A DNA stretch of 64,000 nt. Source: Nisaea sp. Its GTDB lineage: Bacteria; Pseudomonadota; Alphaproteobacteria; Thalassobaculales; Thalassobaculaceae. The translations under genes were made by a program, and so were the position numbers. The DNA is taken from the NCBI RefSeq assembly GCF_017640745.1, contig NZ_JAEPQA010000003.1, positions 1 to 64,000 of the forward strand, read 5' to 3'. The notes beneath the pieces are model-generated. The model searched no databases. It was not told where the DNA came from and saw only the letters and a list, made by a program, of their open reading frames with translations. Every line of letters starts with the position of its first letter. Within the stretch, counting starts at the first letter, position 1. This document shows, piece by piece, positions 55,361-63,910 of this stretch.

Positions 55361-56407
55361 TCATGCCGAAATCGCAAGATAGAGGGCAAATCCGTAGGCC
55401 GTGGCGAGCGACCCTAGCAGACCGAGCGCCAGGTACCAGGCGAAGACGCCGCCGCGGACCAGGGCGAACACCGCCATGGACGCGGGAATGCTGGTGATCC
55501 CGCCCGCGATCATGAAGGCGAGGCCGGCCGCCGGCGTCATGCCGAGGTCCATCAGACCGCCGACCAGCGGGATCGCGGCGTAGCCGTTCAGGTAGGTCGG
55601 TACCCCGACAAGGATGGCAGCCGGAATGGTCCACCATTCGCCGCCGCCGAGATAGGCCGCGATCTGGTCTGCCGGGACGTAGCGCACCATGAGGCTCTCG
55701 AGCACGAAGGCGAGGGTCAGCCATTTGAGCAGGAAGAGCCCCGTGGTCTTTGCCTCGCCGGTGAAGGCGGAGCGGCGCTCGGGCTCGAACCAGAAGGACC
55801 AGACGATTTTTTCCGTCTTGAGGGCGTTCGAGGCGCTGCAGCCGCAGCGCTTCGTCAGTTGCGGGCGCAGCGCATCGGCAAAGGCGCCGCCCTTGATCAG
55901 AAGGTGGGTGGTGAAACCGGCGACGGCGCCGATGCCGAAGGCGGCCAGCATCTTCGCGACGGTGAATTCAAGTCCCATCACCGGCAGCATCAGGATGAAC
56001 ATTTCAGGATCCATCAGCGGCGAGGCGAGCCAGAAGGCCATGACCGGTGCCAGCGGTACACCGGCACCGAGCAGCCCGGCGATGATCGGTACCACGCCGC
56101 AGGAACAGAAGGGCGAGAGAGCGCCGAAGGCGGCCGCCAGCAGGATGGCCCGCGTGGCATTGCCGGAGAAGGCCCGGCCGATCTGGTGATCGAGCCCGCT
56201 GGCACGCGCGAAGGCTGCCACAGCGACCGAGACCGCGAGATAGGGCGCAATGTGAACAAGCGCATCGATCGCGAAACGGGCGCTGGCCGGGACCTGCGGG
56301 GGCGTCAGAAGCGCGAGTGCGCCGAAGATCAGGGCAATGGCGATCCAGACCCGGTCGATGCGTCCGAAGCGGAGGGAGAGGGAACGTGTCAGTTCTGCGG
56401 TGGTCAT
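55361..56407 (-). CDS. ArsP/SO_0444-like permease (DUF318)
   Basis: A 348-residue inner-membrane permease with about eight helices. The cysteine motif SPFCSCGVVPIIAGLLGAGV (about 99-118) and ASPLMDPEMFILMLP are typical of the DUF318/ArsP family, some of which export methylarsenite. A cytoplasmic loop carries KRCGCSASN, a further thiol pair. It is directly downstream of an ArsR-type repressor (53 bases), which supports a metal or metalloid role. Confidence 0.87.
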   Translation of the reverse strand: MTTAELTRSLSLRFGRIDRVWIAIALIFGALALLTPPQVPASARFAIDALVHIAPYLAVSVAVAAFARASGLDHQIGRAFSGNATRAILLAAAFGALSPFCSCGVVPIIAGLLGAGVPLAPVMAFWLASPLMDPEMFILMLPVMGLEFTVAKMLAAFGIGAVAGFTTHLLIKGGAFADALRPQLTKRCGCSASNALKTEKIVWSFWFEPERRSAFTGEAKTTGLFLLKWLTLAFVLESLMVRYVPADQIAAYLGGGEWWTIPAAILVGVPTYLNGYAAIPLVGGLMDLGMTPAAGLAFMIAGGITSIPASMAVFALVRGGVFAWYLALGLLGSLATAYGFALYLAISA

Positions 56408-56460
56408 GATCGTGTCCCGTGATTCCAGAATTGTCGAATTATCAGCTCAAATAAAAAGGC

Positions 56461-56781
56461 TCAGGCGCCTTCCTGTTCTTCCATCGGCACAACATCGAGC
56501 CCGCTGCAGCATTCCGCGCAGAGATAGGCGACGAGCTGATCGGCCAGCTCGAAATTCGCCGTGCAGCGTAGCACCCGTCCCTCCCGTTCCTGGCGGGCAA
56601 GACCGGCCCAGACCAGGTGCGAGATGTGATGCGAGAGGGTCGATTTCGGGATGTTGAGATGCCTCTGAATATCGCCGACAGACACGCCCTCGGGCCCGGC
56701 CTTGATCAGCAGGCGGAACGCCTCCAGCCGGTGCGGGTTGCCCAGTTCGGAGAGGCACTTCGATGCGGTTTCGATATCCAT
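56461..56781 (-). CDS. ArsR-family metalloid-responsive repressor
   Basis: A 106-residue winged-helix repressor (NIPKSTLSHHISHLVWAGLA as recognition region). The classical ELCVCDL arsenic motif at helix 4 is absent. Instead a C-terminal Cys pair lies in YLCAECCSGL (three cysteines, about 87-92), which is likely the inducer site, as in C-terminal-sensing ArsR subtypes. It precedes the ArsP-like permease on the same strand and presumably represses both. Confidence 0.93.
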   Translation of the reverse strand: MDIETASKCLSELGNPHRLEAFRLLIKAGPEGVSVGDIQRHLNIPKSTLSHHISHLVWAGLARQEREGRVLRCTANFELADQLVAYLCAECCSGLDVVPMEEQEGA

Positions 56782-56964
56782 GTCGCCAATCTAATCCCGC
56801 ATAGTGGCAGTGTCAACGATTGTTCTAGACTTATCGAAATGATATAAATCCGCAACCATCCTGTCGCATTCCGTAACGCAGCTTTCACGTCTAGGCATCT
56901 TGCCCGACCTCAGAGGCGGGTGGAGAATGCCGCATTGTTCTCCGGTTTCTCATGAGGGTTTCCC

Positions 56965-58458
56965 ATGGCGCGGCCGCGTTTTCTCTTCGTGCTTTTCGAC
57001 GGCCTCCGCCGGGACATGGTGCGCGCCGACACAGCGCCGGCGATCCACGGCTTCCGTCAGTCCTGGACGGACTTTCCCAACAGCGCCTCCGTCTTTCCGG
57101 TGGAAACGCGGGTGCAGGTCTCCAGCTTCGTGACCGGTTCCTTTCCGGGCCACGCCGCGCTGCATCCGGCGGGCGACAATCAGCGCCCGGGCCACGGGAT
57201 CATGGGCAACAGCTTCTACGATCCGGATCTCGGTTTCGACGGGCCCATGGATACCTCCGACGACGCCAAGATGTCGGCGGCGGCGAAGCATTACGGGCGT
57301 CTGCAGGGCTCCCGAAATATCGGCGAGATCCTGCACGAGGCGGGACGGAAATACGCCGTGGTCACAACCGGCAAGATCGGCAACGCGCGTTTGCTGAACC
57401 TTGGCGCAGCAGCCCAGGGCCAGCCGGTTTTCTCGATCTGGGGCGCGGACATTTCCAGCCCGGCGGCTGAATTCGACGCCGTGATCGAACGTTTCGGTCC
57501 GGTGCCCAAGCAAGAGTTCCCAAACGTCGCGGTGATGGACTATGCGGCGAATGTGCTGCTTGAGGAGTTCATCCCGAAGCATGACGCCGACGTCCAGGTC
57601 GTCTGGTTTAACGAGCCGGACCTCAGTTTCCATTACCGGGAGATTGGCTCGCCGGAGAGCCTCAGGGCGATCAAGGCGGTGGACGATGCCTTCCGCCGGA
57701 TTCTCGAATGGTGGGAGGCCGAGGGCCGGGAGGACGGCTGGCAGATCGTCGCCGCCTCCGACCACGGCCAGATCACCGTTACGGGACAGATCAATGTCGC
57801 CGACGAGCTGGCAAAGGCCGGTTTCCGCGTCGGCCGGGCGATCGGGCCCGATGTGGATGTGGTCGTCAAGCGGAGCTATGCGGGCGGTATCAGCATTCGG
57901 GATCGCGACCCGGAAATCACGGAGCAGGTCTTCGGCTGGCTGATCCGGCAGGACTGGTGCGGACTGGTCTTCAGCCGTGAGGAGCGGCAGGGCGCGCTGC
58001 CGATGAGCGCGATCAATGTCGCCGGCAGCCGGGCGCCGGATCTCTACATGGTTTTGCGCACCTCGGACGGCGCCAACGCGCATGGTTATCCGGGACTGGC
58101 CTATGCCGACAACGGCGACATCGCGGTCGGCGGCGGCATGCATGGCGGGCTCCACCAGCACGAGCTGAACAATCTTCTGACCGCCGGAGGCGATCTGTTC
58201 CGCAAGGCGCATGTGGTCGAAACGCCGACCGGGCTGGTCGATATCGTGCCGACCATGCTGGTGGCGCTGGAGGTCGAGGCGCCTGCGAGCATGACCGGGC
58301 GGGTGCTGGCCGAAGCCTTCCGCATCGAGACCCGTCCGCCGTTCTGGCAGGAAATGCTGCTGCGCGCGGAGCGCGGCGACTATGCCCAGGAACTCCGGGT
58401 TGCGCAGGTCGAGGGCGCGCCGAACCACTATCTGCGCGGTGGCCGGCGCACCGCCTGA
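56965..58458 (+). CDS. Alkaline-phosphatase-superfamily phosphodiesterase
   Basis: A 497-residue metal-dependent phosphodiesterase/pyrophosphatase (NPP-like). The first metal Asp is in FVLFDGLRRDM (about residue 12). Other metal ligands are in WFNEPDLSFHYRE (Asp, His), ASDHGQI (Asp, His) and GGMHGGLHQHE. The expected nucleophile Thr/Ser is in PVETRVQVSSFVTGSFPGHA. No signal peptide, so it is cytoplasmic, unlike many NPPs. It lies alone; substrate unknown. Confidence 0.88.
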   Translation: MARPRFLFVLFDGLRRDMVRADTAPAIHGFRQSWTDFPNSASVFPVETRVQVSSFVTGSFPGHAALHPAGDNQRPGHGIMGNSFYDPDLGFDGPMDTSDDAKMSAAAKHYGRLQGSRNIGEILHEAGRKYAVVTTGKIGNARLLNLGAAAQGQPVFSIWGADISSPAAEFDAVIERFGPVPKQEFPNVAVMDYAANVLLEEFIPKHDADVQVVWFNEPDLSFHYREIGSPESLRAIKAVDDAFRRILEWWEAEGREDGWQIVAASDHGQITVTGQINVADELAKAGFRVGRAIGPDVDVVVKRSYAGGISIRDRDPEITEQVFGWLIRQDWCGLVFSREERQGALPMSAINVAGSRAPDLYMVLRTSDGANAHGYPGLAYADNGDIAVGGGMHGGLHQHELNNLLTAGGDLFRKAHVVETPTGLVDIVPTMLVALEVEAPASMTGRVLAEAFRIETRPPFWQEMLLRAERGDYAQELRVAQVEGAPNHYLRGGRRTA

Positions 58459-58461
58459 CGG

Positions 58462-59859
58462 TCAGGCCGGTGCGCCTTGCCCCGCGATCGCCCGGCGCAT
58501 CAGCACCTCGAAGCGGATCATCAGCGCGAAGCAGGCGGCAGTGAGGCCGACCGCGAGCCCGCTCCAGACGCCCGCGCCCTTCAGGTCGAAATCGAACGCG
58601 AGCAGGGCGCCGGCGGAGAACCCGAAGACCCAGTAGCCGAGGAGAGCGAGGATCGCCGGGATCGTGGTGTCCTTGAGGCCGCGCAGATTGCCTGCCGCCA
58701 CCGCCTGACCGGCATCGACGAGCTGGAATACCGCGCTGATCCAGAGGAACAGGACGGCCAACCTGATGGCGTCGGCATTCTCCGGATCGTCGAGGCGCAG
58801 ATAGAACCCGACCAGGATCTCGCTTCCGAACCAGAAGGTGAGAGCGGCGACAACGGCAAAACCGACCCCGACACAGGCCGATGTCCGCCCGGCGAGCAGG
58901 GCGTCGTGCAGCCGCCTGCGGCCCATGGCGAGACCGACACGGATGGTCGCCGCCTGGCTGACGCCGAGCGGCACCATGAAGGCGACCGAGGAGCATTGCA
59001 GCGCGACCGCGTGCGCGGCGAGCTGGTCAGGGCCGAACAGGCCGACCATGAAGGAGCTGGCGGCGAACAGCCCGGCCTCGGCGAGAACGGTCAGGCCGAT
59101 CGGCACGCCGATCTTCAGGATCTCGAAATAGCGGTGCCAGTCCGGACGCCAGAAGCGGCCGAACAGGTTGTAGCGCCGGAACTTGCGGTCGGTCAGCACG
59201 AAGGCCGTCTGGGCCAGGAACATGAAGCACTGCACGGCGACCGTGGCGATGGCGGCGCCGACCAGACCCAATTCCGGAAAGCCGAACTTGCCGAAGATCA
59301 GGCCGTAATCCAGCACGGCGTTGAGACCGATGGAGAGGATCAGGATCACCATCGCGGAACGCGGCCGGGAATGGGCGGTGACGAAATTGCGCAGCACCGT
59401 GAAGCACATCAGCGGCAGCAGCCCCCATTTCGCATACGCGACATAACTGTCGGCGGTGGTTGCGAGCCACGGGTCCTGGCCCATCAGAAGCAACAGGGCT
59501 TCCGCATTCGAGAGCAGGGCGATGCACGGGATGCAGAGGGTGATCGCGACCCAGAAACCCTGGCGCAGCGTCCGCCTGACGCCGCGCAGATGGATGGCGC
59601 CGATCTCGTGGCTGAACATCGCGGCAGTCGCAGCAAGCAGGCCGATGCCGAAGAAAACCAGCGGGAAGATCGTGGAGGTTGCCAAAGTGGCGGCGGCCAG
59701 TTCGTCCGGGCCGAGCCAGCCGATCATGATGACGTCGATGGTGTTGAGCGCGATGGTGGCGAGCTGGGTCAGAACCAGCGGCCAGGCGAGCTTCAAGGTC
59801 GCCGAAAGTTCATGGCGCCACGGCGTGCGGGCAGGAGTGATCGTGGAGAAATCGGACAT
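58462..59859 (-). CDS. MATE-family multidrug/toxin efflux transporter
   Basis: A 465-residue inner-membrane antiporter with 12 hydrophobic helices in two six-helix bundles (LPLVLTQLATIALNTIDVIM-like N-terminal helix, GLAMGRRRLHDALLAG between bundles). It is of the NorM/DinF type, driven by Na+ or H+. It converges on the phosphodiesterase with 3 bases between stops and is divergent from lysE. Confidence 0.93.
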   Translation of the reverse strand: MSDFSTITPARTPWRHELSATLKLAWPLVLTQLATIALNTIDVIMIGWLGPDELAAATLATSTIFPLVFFGIGLLAATAAMFSHEIGAIHLRGVRRTLRQGFWVAITLCIPCIALLSNAEALLLLMGQDPWLATTADSYVAYAKWGLLPLMCFTVLRNFVTAHSRPRSAMVILILSIGLNAVLDYGLIFGKFGFPELGLVGAAIATVAVQCFMFLAQTAFVLTDRKFRRYNLFGRFWRPDWHRYFEILKIGVPIGLTVLAEAGLFAASSFMVGLFGPDQLAAHAVALQCSSVAFMVPLGVSQAATIRVGLAMGRRRLHDALLAGRTSACVGVGFAVVAALTFWFGSEILVGFYLRLDDPENADAIRLAVLFLWISAVFQLVDAGQAVAAGNLRGLKDTTIPAILALLGYWVFGFSAGALLAFDFDLKGAGVWSGLAVGLTAACFALMIRFEVLMRRAIAGQGAPA

Positions 59860-60205
59860 GGAAAAAAGCTCAGGCGAAAATGGACGAAAATCGGCGGGCG
59901 GAAACCGCGTAGCGCGGCCGCTTATTCGGACATTCGTGGCGGTAGGGCCTGGAGCTTGATTTCCATAAAGCTGTCTTTACGCCTCCGGTGAGGGGTGGTC
60001 AACCCGGCCGGGAGGCGTTCCGCGGGCAGACACACGGGGGCGGCGGAGTTTCAGTGACTTCCCGGGAATCCCGCGTCATCGGCAACGGTGGAGCCGTTTG
60101 CCGCTTGTCTTTCCTCCTGCGAGCGCCTGTTATGCAGGTGCGGGGTATCGACCGATGCCGGGCGGCACCCGTAGCCCCTCCAACTCCTCCGACCGGAGCC
60201 AACCC
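59860..60205 (+). other. 346-base divergent region with structured leader for the LysE exporter
   Basis: Between the MATE and LysE genes. Two strong structures lie on the LysE side. The first is an outer CGCCTCC/GGAGGCG stem (59980-59986 with 60011-60017) holding an inner GGGT/ACCC hairpin. The second is GGCAACGG/CCGTTTGCC (60081-60088 with 60094-60102), followed by a T-rich run and CCTCC. The latter could be a terminator or anti-Shine-Dalgarno element, so attenuation or a riboswitch is conceivable. I could not match any known riboswitch class. Confidence 0.45.
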
Positions 60206-60817
60206 ATGACACTGGAAACCGCGCTCGCCTTCGCGCTCGGCATGGTCATCCTGACCCTGACGCCCGGACCCTCGATGCTGACCACGATTGCGAAATCTCT
60301 CGCGAATGGGTTCTGGAGCGGCTTCCAGTACAATATCGGCGTCTGTATCGGCGATCTGATCTTTCTCATGCTCGCCATCTTCGGCCTGCAGATCGTCGCC
60401 GAATTGCTGGGCGACGTGTTCTTCGTCGTGAAGTGGGTGGGGGCGGCTTATCTGCTCTGGCTCGGAACGAAGCTCTGGCTGGCGAAGCCGGTCCCGCTCG
60501 ACGCGCGTCCGGTCGGCTCCAAAGGCCCGCTCAGGGAGGTGATGGCAGGGATCCTGATTACGCTCGGCAATCCGAAGGTGATCCTGTTCTACGGCGCGTT
60601 GCTGCCGACATTCGTCGATCTCAACGCACTTGTCGCGAGCGATATCGCGATCCTTGCCGGGATCGTGGTCGCGGCCATCGTGGTGGTGAACAATTTCTAC
60701 GGCCTGATGGCCGCGCGGGCCCGTAAACTGTTCCGCTCAGCCCGCGCCGTTCAGGTGTTGAACAGGAGCGCCGGCGGCGTGATGATCGGTGCGGGGCTTT
60801 TCATCGCCACGCGCTGA
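60206..60817 (+). CDS. LysE/RhtB-family amino-acid exporter
   Basis: A 203-residue inner-membrane protein with six hydrophobic helices and the family motif LTPGPSMLTTIAKSLANG (about 18-35). GILITLGNPKVILFY starts the second half. RhtB-type exporters release threonine, homoserine, lysine or other amino acids. The ATG follows CGGAGCC. The last 81 bases overlap the 3' end of the kinase gene on the other strand. Confidence 0.93.
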   Translation: MTLETALAFALGMVILTLTPGPSMLTTIAKSLANGFWSGFQYNIGVCIGDLIFLMLAIFGLQIVAELLGDVFFVVKWVGAAYLLWLGTKLWLAKPVPLDARPVGSKGPLREVMAGILITLGNPKVILFYGALLPTFVDLNALVASDIAILAGIVVAAIVVVNNFYGLMAARARKLFRSARAVQVLNRSAGGVMIGAGLFIATR

Positions 60818-62275
60818 TGCATCGGACGGCTTTGCCTCGATCTCGATCGTCCGCGACGGCGGAAGCAGAACCGACACGGCGAAGCCACCGGCCGCGAGAT
60901 TGGTGATCTCGATGGCGCCGCCATGCAGCTCCGCGAGGATCTTGCAGATCGGCAGGCCGAGGCCGGAGCCGTGAAAGCCGCGGTCCTCGAATTCGCGCGA
61001 TGCCGCGAACGGGATCAACAGGCGCTGAGCCTCTTCCTCGGGCATTCCCGGGCCCGGGTCCGTCACGGTAAAGCATGCGGTGCCGCTGGGTCTGACCTCG
61101 TATGACAGCTCCACCTTGCCCCCCTCGGGCGTGTGGCGCAGCGCGTTCTCGAGCAGTTTCCCGAGCAGGGATACCATGAGCCCTTCGTCGACGTTCAAAG
61201 GCCGGTCCGACTTGCCGCCGGTCACACGCAGGCGCACATCGCGGTTACGCGGGAGAGACGCGGCGTTTGCCTCGGCGCGGCGCAGGATCGAGACGACTGG
61301 CGTCGGAACAAAGACCGGCTCGACTTCGCCGCCTTCGAGCCGGGTGAGCTCAAGAACGTTCTCAATCAGAAACAGGAGATGGCGGGCGGCCTGGTTGATG
61401 TTGCCCGCATAGCTTATGTAACGCTGTATCGTGTCCGGCCCGAAACGCCGGGTGCTGACGATCTCGGAGAATCCGACGATCGAGTTGAGCGGGGTCCGGA
61501 TCTCGTCGATCACGCGGGCGACGAAGTCGGATTTCGATTGATGCGCGCGTTCCGCCTTGTCGCGCAGCCGCGTCAGGTCGGCTTCGGTCTTCGTCTGACG
61601 GCTCTGCAGCGCGTTGTAGGCCGCCACCACCTGGCCGATCTGGTCCTGGCTTTCCCAGTCGATGGGTATCCGCGCCCCGCTGTCGCGCTGGATATGGATG
61701 GCGTTCAGCATCATGTCGAGCGGTTGACTGACGGTTGCGCGGAGCACGAGATGCGCCGCGACCGCGGCGGACCCGATCAGAGCGAGCCCGAGTAGCGAAA
61801 TATAGACCAGCGAATTGACCAGGCTGGCGATCGCCGGCCCGTCGCTCATGCTGACGATGAGCGTTCCGACCCGCTCGTAGCTGTCCGCGCTCATGTGATT
61901 GATCGCCATACGCCCGACAAGGGCGTCCGCCCGGTCCGGAATGGAGCCGTACTTGTTCAGCACGTTGCCATTCTTGTCGAGCACGGCGATGGTCGCGACG
62001 TCCCGGTCTGCGATGGTCTGTGCGACGAGCAGGCCGATGCGGTCGTCGCGCCGGTTGGCGACGGCCTCCCCGAGCAAAAGCGACTGCCGGGCCAGCAGGG
62101 TATCGAGCTTGGCGGCGAGGTCGGCCTTCGACTCACGATAGGTAATGGTTCCGTAAATCGCGATGAGGACCGCGAAAACGACCACGATGATCGGCACAAA
62201 CCGCGTCAGGTATCGCGTGCTGATCGATTTGAGGACAGGTTGATGCCCCGGACGGGAGGCGGGCGGATTAGTCAT
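60737..62275 (-). CDS. Histidine-kinase homologue with Asp in place of the H-box His
   Basis: A 512-residue two-TM sensor (helices about 26-47 and 156-178) with a periplasmic loop, a HAMP-like segment, an H-box helix and an HATPase_c domain. The H-box reads FVARVIDEIRTPLNSIVGFS, so Asp257 (codon 61505-61507) stands where the phosphoacceptor His belongs. The ATP-binding N box (LLENALRHTPEGG), G1 (DPGPGMP) and G2 (GSGLGLPICK) are intact. It may be a pseudokinase, phosphatase or allosteric partner like DivL. The last 27 codons overlap lysE. The 5' end overlaps the YHS gene stop. Confidence 0.88.
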   Translation of the reverse strand: MTNPPASRPGHQPVLKSISTRYLTRFVPIIVVVFAVLIAIYGTITYRESKADLAAKLDTLLARQSLLLGEAVANRRDDRIGLLVAQTIADRDVATIAVLDKNGNVLNKYGSIPDRADALVGRMAINHMSADSYERVGTLIVSMSDGPAIASLVNSLVYISLLGLALIGSAAVAAHLVLRATVSQPLDMMLNAIHIQRDSGARIPIDWESQDQIGQVVAAYNALQSRQTKTEADLTRLRDKAERAHQSKSDFVARVIDEIRTPLNSIVGFSEIVSTRRFGPDTIQRYISYAGNINQAARHLLFLIENVLELTRLEGGEVEPVFVPTPVVSILRRAEANAASLPRNRDVRLRVTGGKSDRPLNVDEGLMVSLLGKLLENALRHTPEGGKVELSYEVRPSGTACFTVTDPGPGMPEEEAQRLLIPFAASREFEDRGFHGSGLGLPICKILAELHGGAIEITNLAAGGFAVSVLLPPSRTIEIEAKPSDASARGDEKPRTDHHAAGAPVQHLNGAG

Positions 62276-62774
62276 TCAGAACCGCCGCCGGGATCTTCGC
62301 GATCACGGGCCATGTCCGGTCGGCGATCGCGATGTTTTTGTCGAGATCCGCTTTCCAGAGCGCCTGTGTTGCGCGATCGAGCTGCAGGTACAGCTTGCCT
62401 TCGACCAGCAGGAACACTTCGGGGTCGCCGTCGAACTTCTGACCAACGGCAACGCCATAGGCACAGAAGCCTCCGTAGCTCGGCACATAGAGGCGCGGCT
62501 CGAGGAGAAAGGCCTCGCGGCGCGCCGCCGAGGCGAAGTGGTAGGTTGCGCCTTCGTAGGTCGCGGCGAAGGCGGCGTCGCCGCGCTCGGCGCGGCCGAC
62601 GACGAAATAGGCGACCGGATCGTAGCCGCGGAGCGCCAGTCCGTTCTCGCTCAGATTGCGGGACGGAGTCGCGCCGAAAGCCTGGGCGCACCAGAAAAGC
62701 GCCGCGATGAGCGCGGCGAGCGCCAGCGGTCTCAGGTCAATTGGTTGAAGGGCTTTGCTCTTGTTGCACTTCAT
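62268..62774 (-). CDS. Exported YHS-domain protein
   Basis: A 168-residue protein starting MKCNKSKALQPIDLRPLALA with a Sec-type signal ending near AQAFGA. The mature part carries a YHS-like segment (GLALRGYDPVAYFV, then YEGATYHFASAARREAFLLE and YGGFCAYGVA). YHS domains bind copper or other metals in some proteins; the usual Cys/His positions are only partly seen. The stop overlaps the kinase start by 8 bases, so it could supply the signal sensed by the kinase homologue (inference). Confidence 0.83.
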   Translation of the reverse strand: MKCNKSKALQPIDLRPLALAALIAALFWCAQAFGATPSRNLSENGLALRGYDPVAYFVVGRAERGDAAFAATYEGATYHFASAARREAFLLEPRLYVPSYGGFCAYGVAVGQKFDGDPEVFLLVEGKLYLQLDRATQALWKADLDKNIAIADRTWPVIAKIPAAVLND

Positions 62775-62966
62775 GCGAAGTCCCGCGAATCGTTTGCAAA
62801 AACAATATCCGCGCATTTCGTTACCAATTCCTAAACCCGGCCGTTTCTCATCCGCCGCTCGGAACGGCAATTGTTCCCGCGCGGCGGCTGGATCGGGCGG
62901 CGAAATCCGTTAGGATGCCGCCCGAAACCGGGAACCGGTGCGACACAGGCGACAGGAGTCAAGGAA

Positions 62967-63905
62967 ATGGCAAGGCCGACCAGGGTGGAAATTACGGAAG
63001 TCGGGCCGCGCGACGGCCTTCAGGCGGAGCCGAAATTCGTCCCGACGGAGCTCAAGATCAAATTGATCAACGAGCTGATCGACGCGGGCGTGAAGCGCAT
63101 GGAGTTCTCCTCCTTCGTATCGCCGCGCGCGGTGCCGCAGCTGGCAGATGTGCTCGATGTCCTCGCCGGCATAGACCGCACCAAGGGCGCCGTGCTGGCG
63201 GCTCTCGTCCCGAACGTGAAGGGCGCGATCCGCGCCGCCGAGGCCGGCGTGGACGAGATGATCGTCTTTGTCTCCGCCTCCGAGAGCCACAATCAAAAGA
63301 ACGTGAACCGCTCCACGGACGAGTCGCTCGCCGGCTTCGCCCAGGTGGCGAAGATCGCCGAGGAGGCGAAGATCCCCGTCTCGGCGGCGATCGCGACTGC
63401 CTTTGGCTGCCCGTTCGAAGGCAATGTGCCGGCCGAGAGGCTCGGCTATATCGCCAAGCATTTCGTCGATTTCGGCTTCCAGAGCGTGGCGCTCGGCGAC
63501 ACCACCGGCATGGCGACGCCGCCGCTGGTCTCCCGCAACGTGCGCTACCTCAAGGAACATGTGCCGAGCCTGCCGATCCATCTGCACTTCCACAACACGC
63601 GCGGCATCGGTCTGGTGAATGTCGTGGCTGGCCTCGACGAGGGCGTGACCCACTACGACAGCTCCTTCGGGGGTGCCGGCGGCTGTCCCTTCGCGCCGAA
63701 GGCGACGGGCAACATCTGCACCGAGGATCTGGTCTATCTCATGCACGAGATGGGGATCGAGACCGGTATCGACCTGGAGAAGCTGATGCATATCGCGAGC
63801 GAGGTCGAGGAGGCGCTGGATCATCCGCTGCCGGGCCAGGTGATGAAGGCAGGCCCGCGCCTGCAGCTTCATGGCATGGGGGATGTGCAGACGGCGGTGG
63901 GCTGA
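62967..63905 (+). CDS. Hydroxymethylglutaryl-CoA lyase family protein
   Basis: A 312-residue TIM-barrel lyase of the HMGL group that cleaves HMG-CoA to acetyl-CoA and acetoacetate, or a related 3-hydroxy-acyl-CoA. GPRDGLQAEP, the metal His pair in HLHFHNTRG, and the catalytic loop GGAGGCPFAPKATGN with its Cys are all present. AAGGAA lies before the ATG. A CaiB-type CoA-transferase begins 5 bases after it, as in HMG- or citramalate-type catabolic pairs. Confidence 0.92.
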   Translation: MARPTRVEITEVGPRDGLQAEPKFVPTELKIKLINELIDAGVKRMEFSSFVSPRAVPQLADVLDVLAGIDRTKGAVLAALVPNVKGAIRAAEAGVDEMIVFVSASESHNQKNVNRSTDESLAGFAQVAKIAEEAKIPVSAAIATAFGCPFEGNVPAERLGYIAKHFVDFGFQSVALGDTTGMATPPLVSRNVRYLKEHVPSLPIHLHFHNTRGIGLVNVVAGLDEGVTHYDSSFGGAGGCPFAPKATGNICTEDLVYLMHEMGIETGIDLEKLMHIASEVEEALDHPLPGQVMKAGPRLQLHGMGDVQTAVG

Positions 63906-63910
63906 TCCCG

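Noticed and set aside
59980-60102. A cobalamin riboswitch before the LysE exporter
   Set aside because: The conserved B12-box bases are not present, and an amino-acid exporter is not a usual target.
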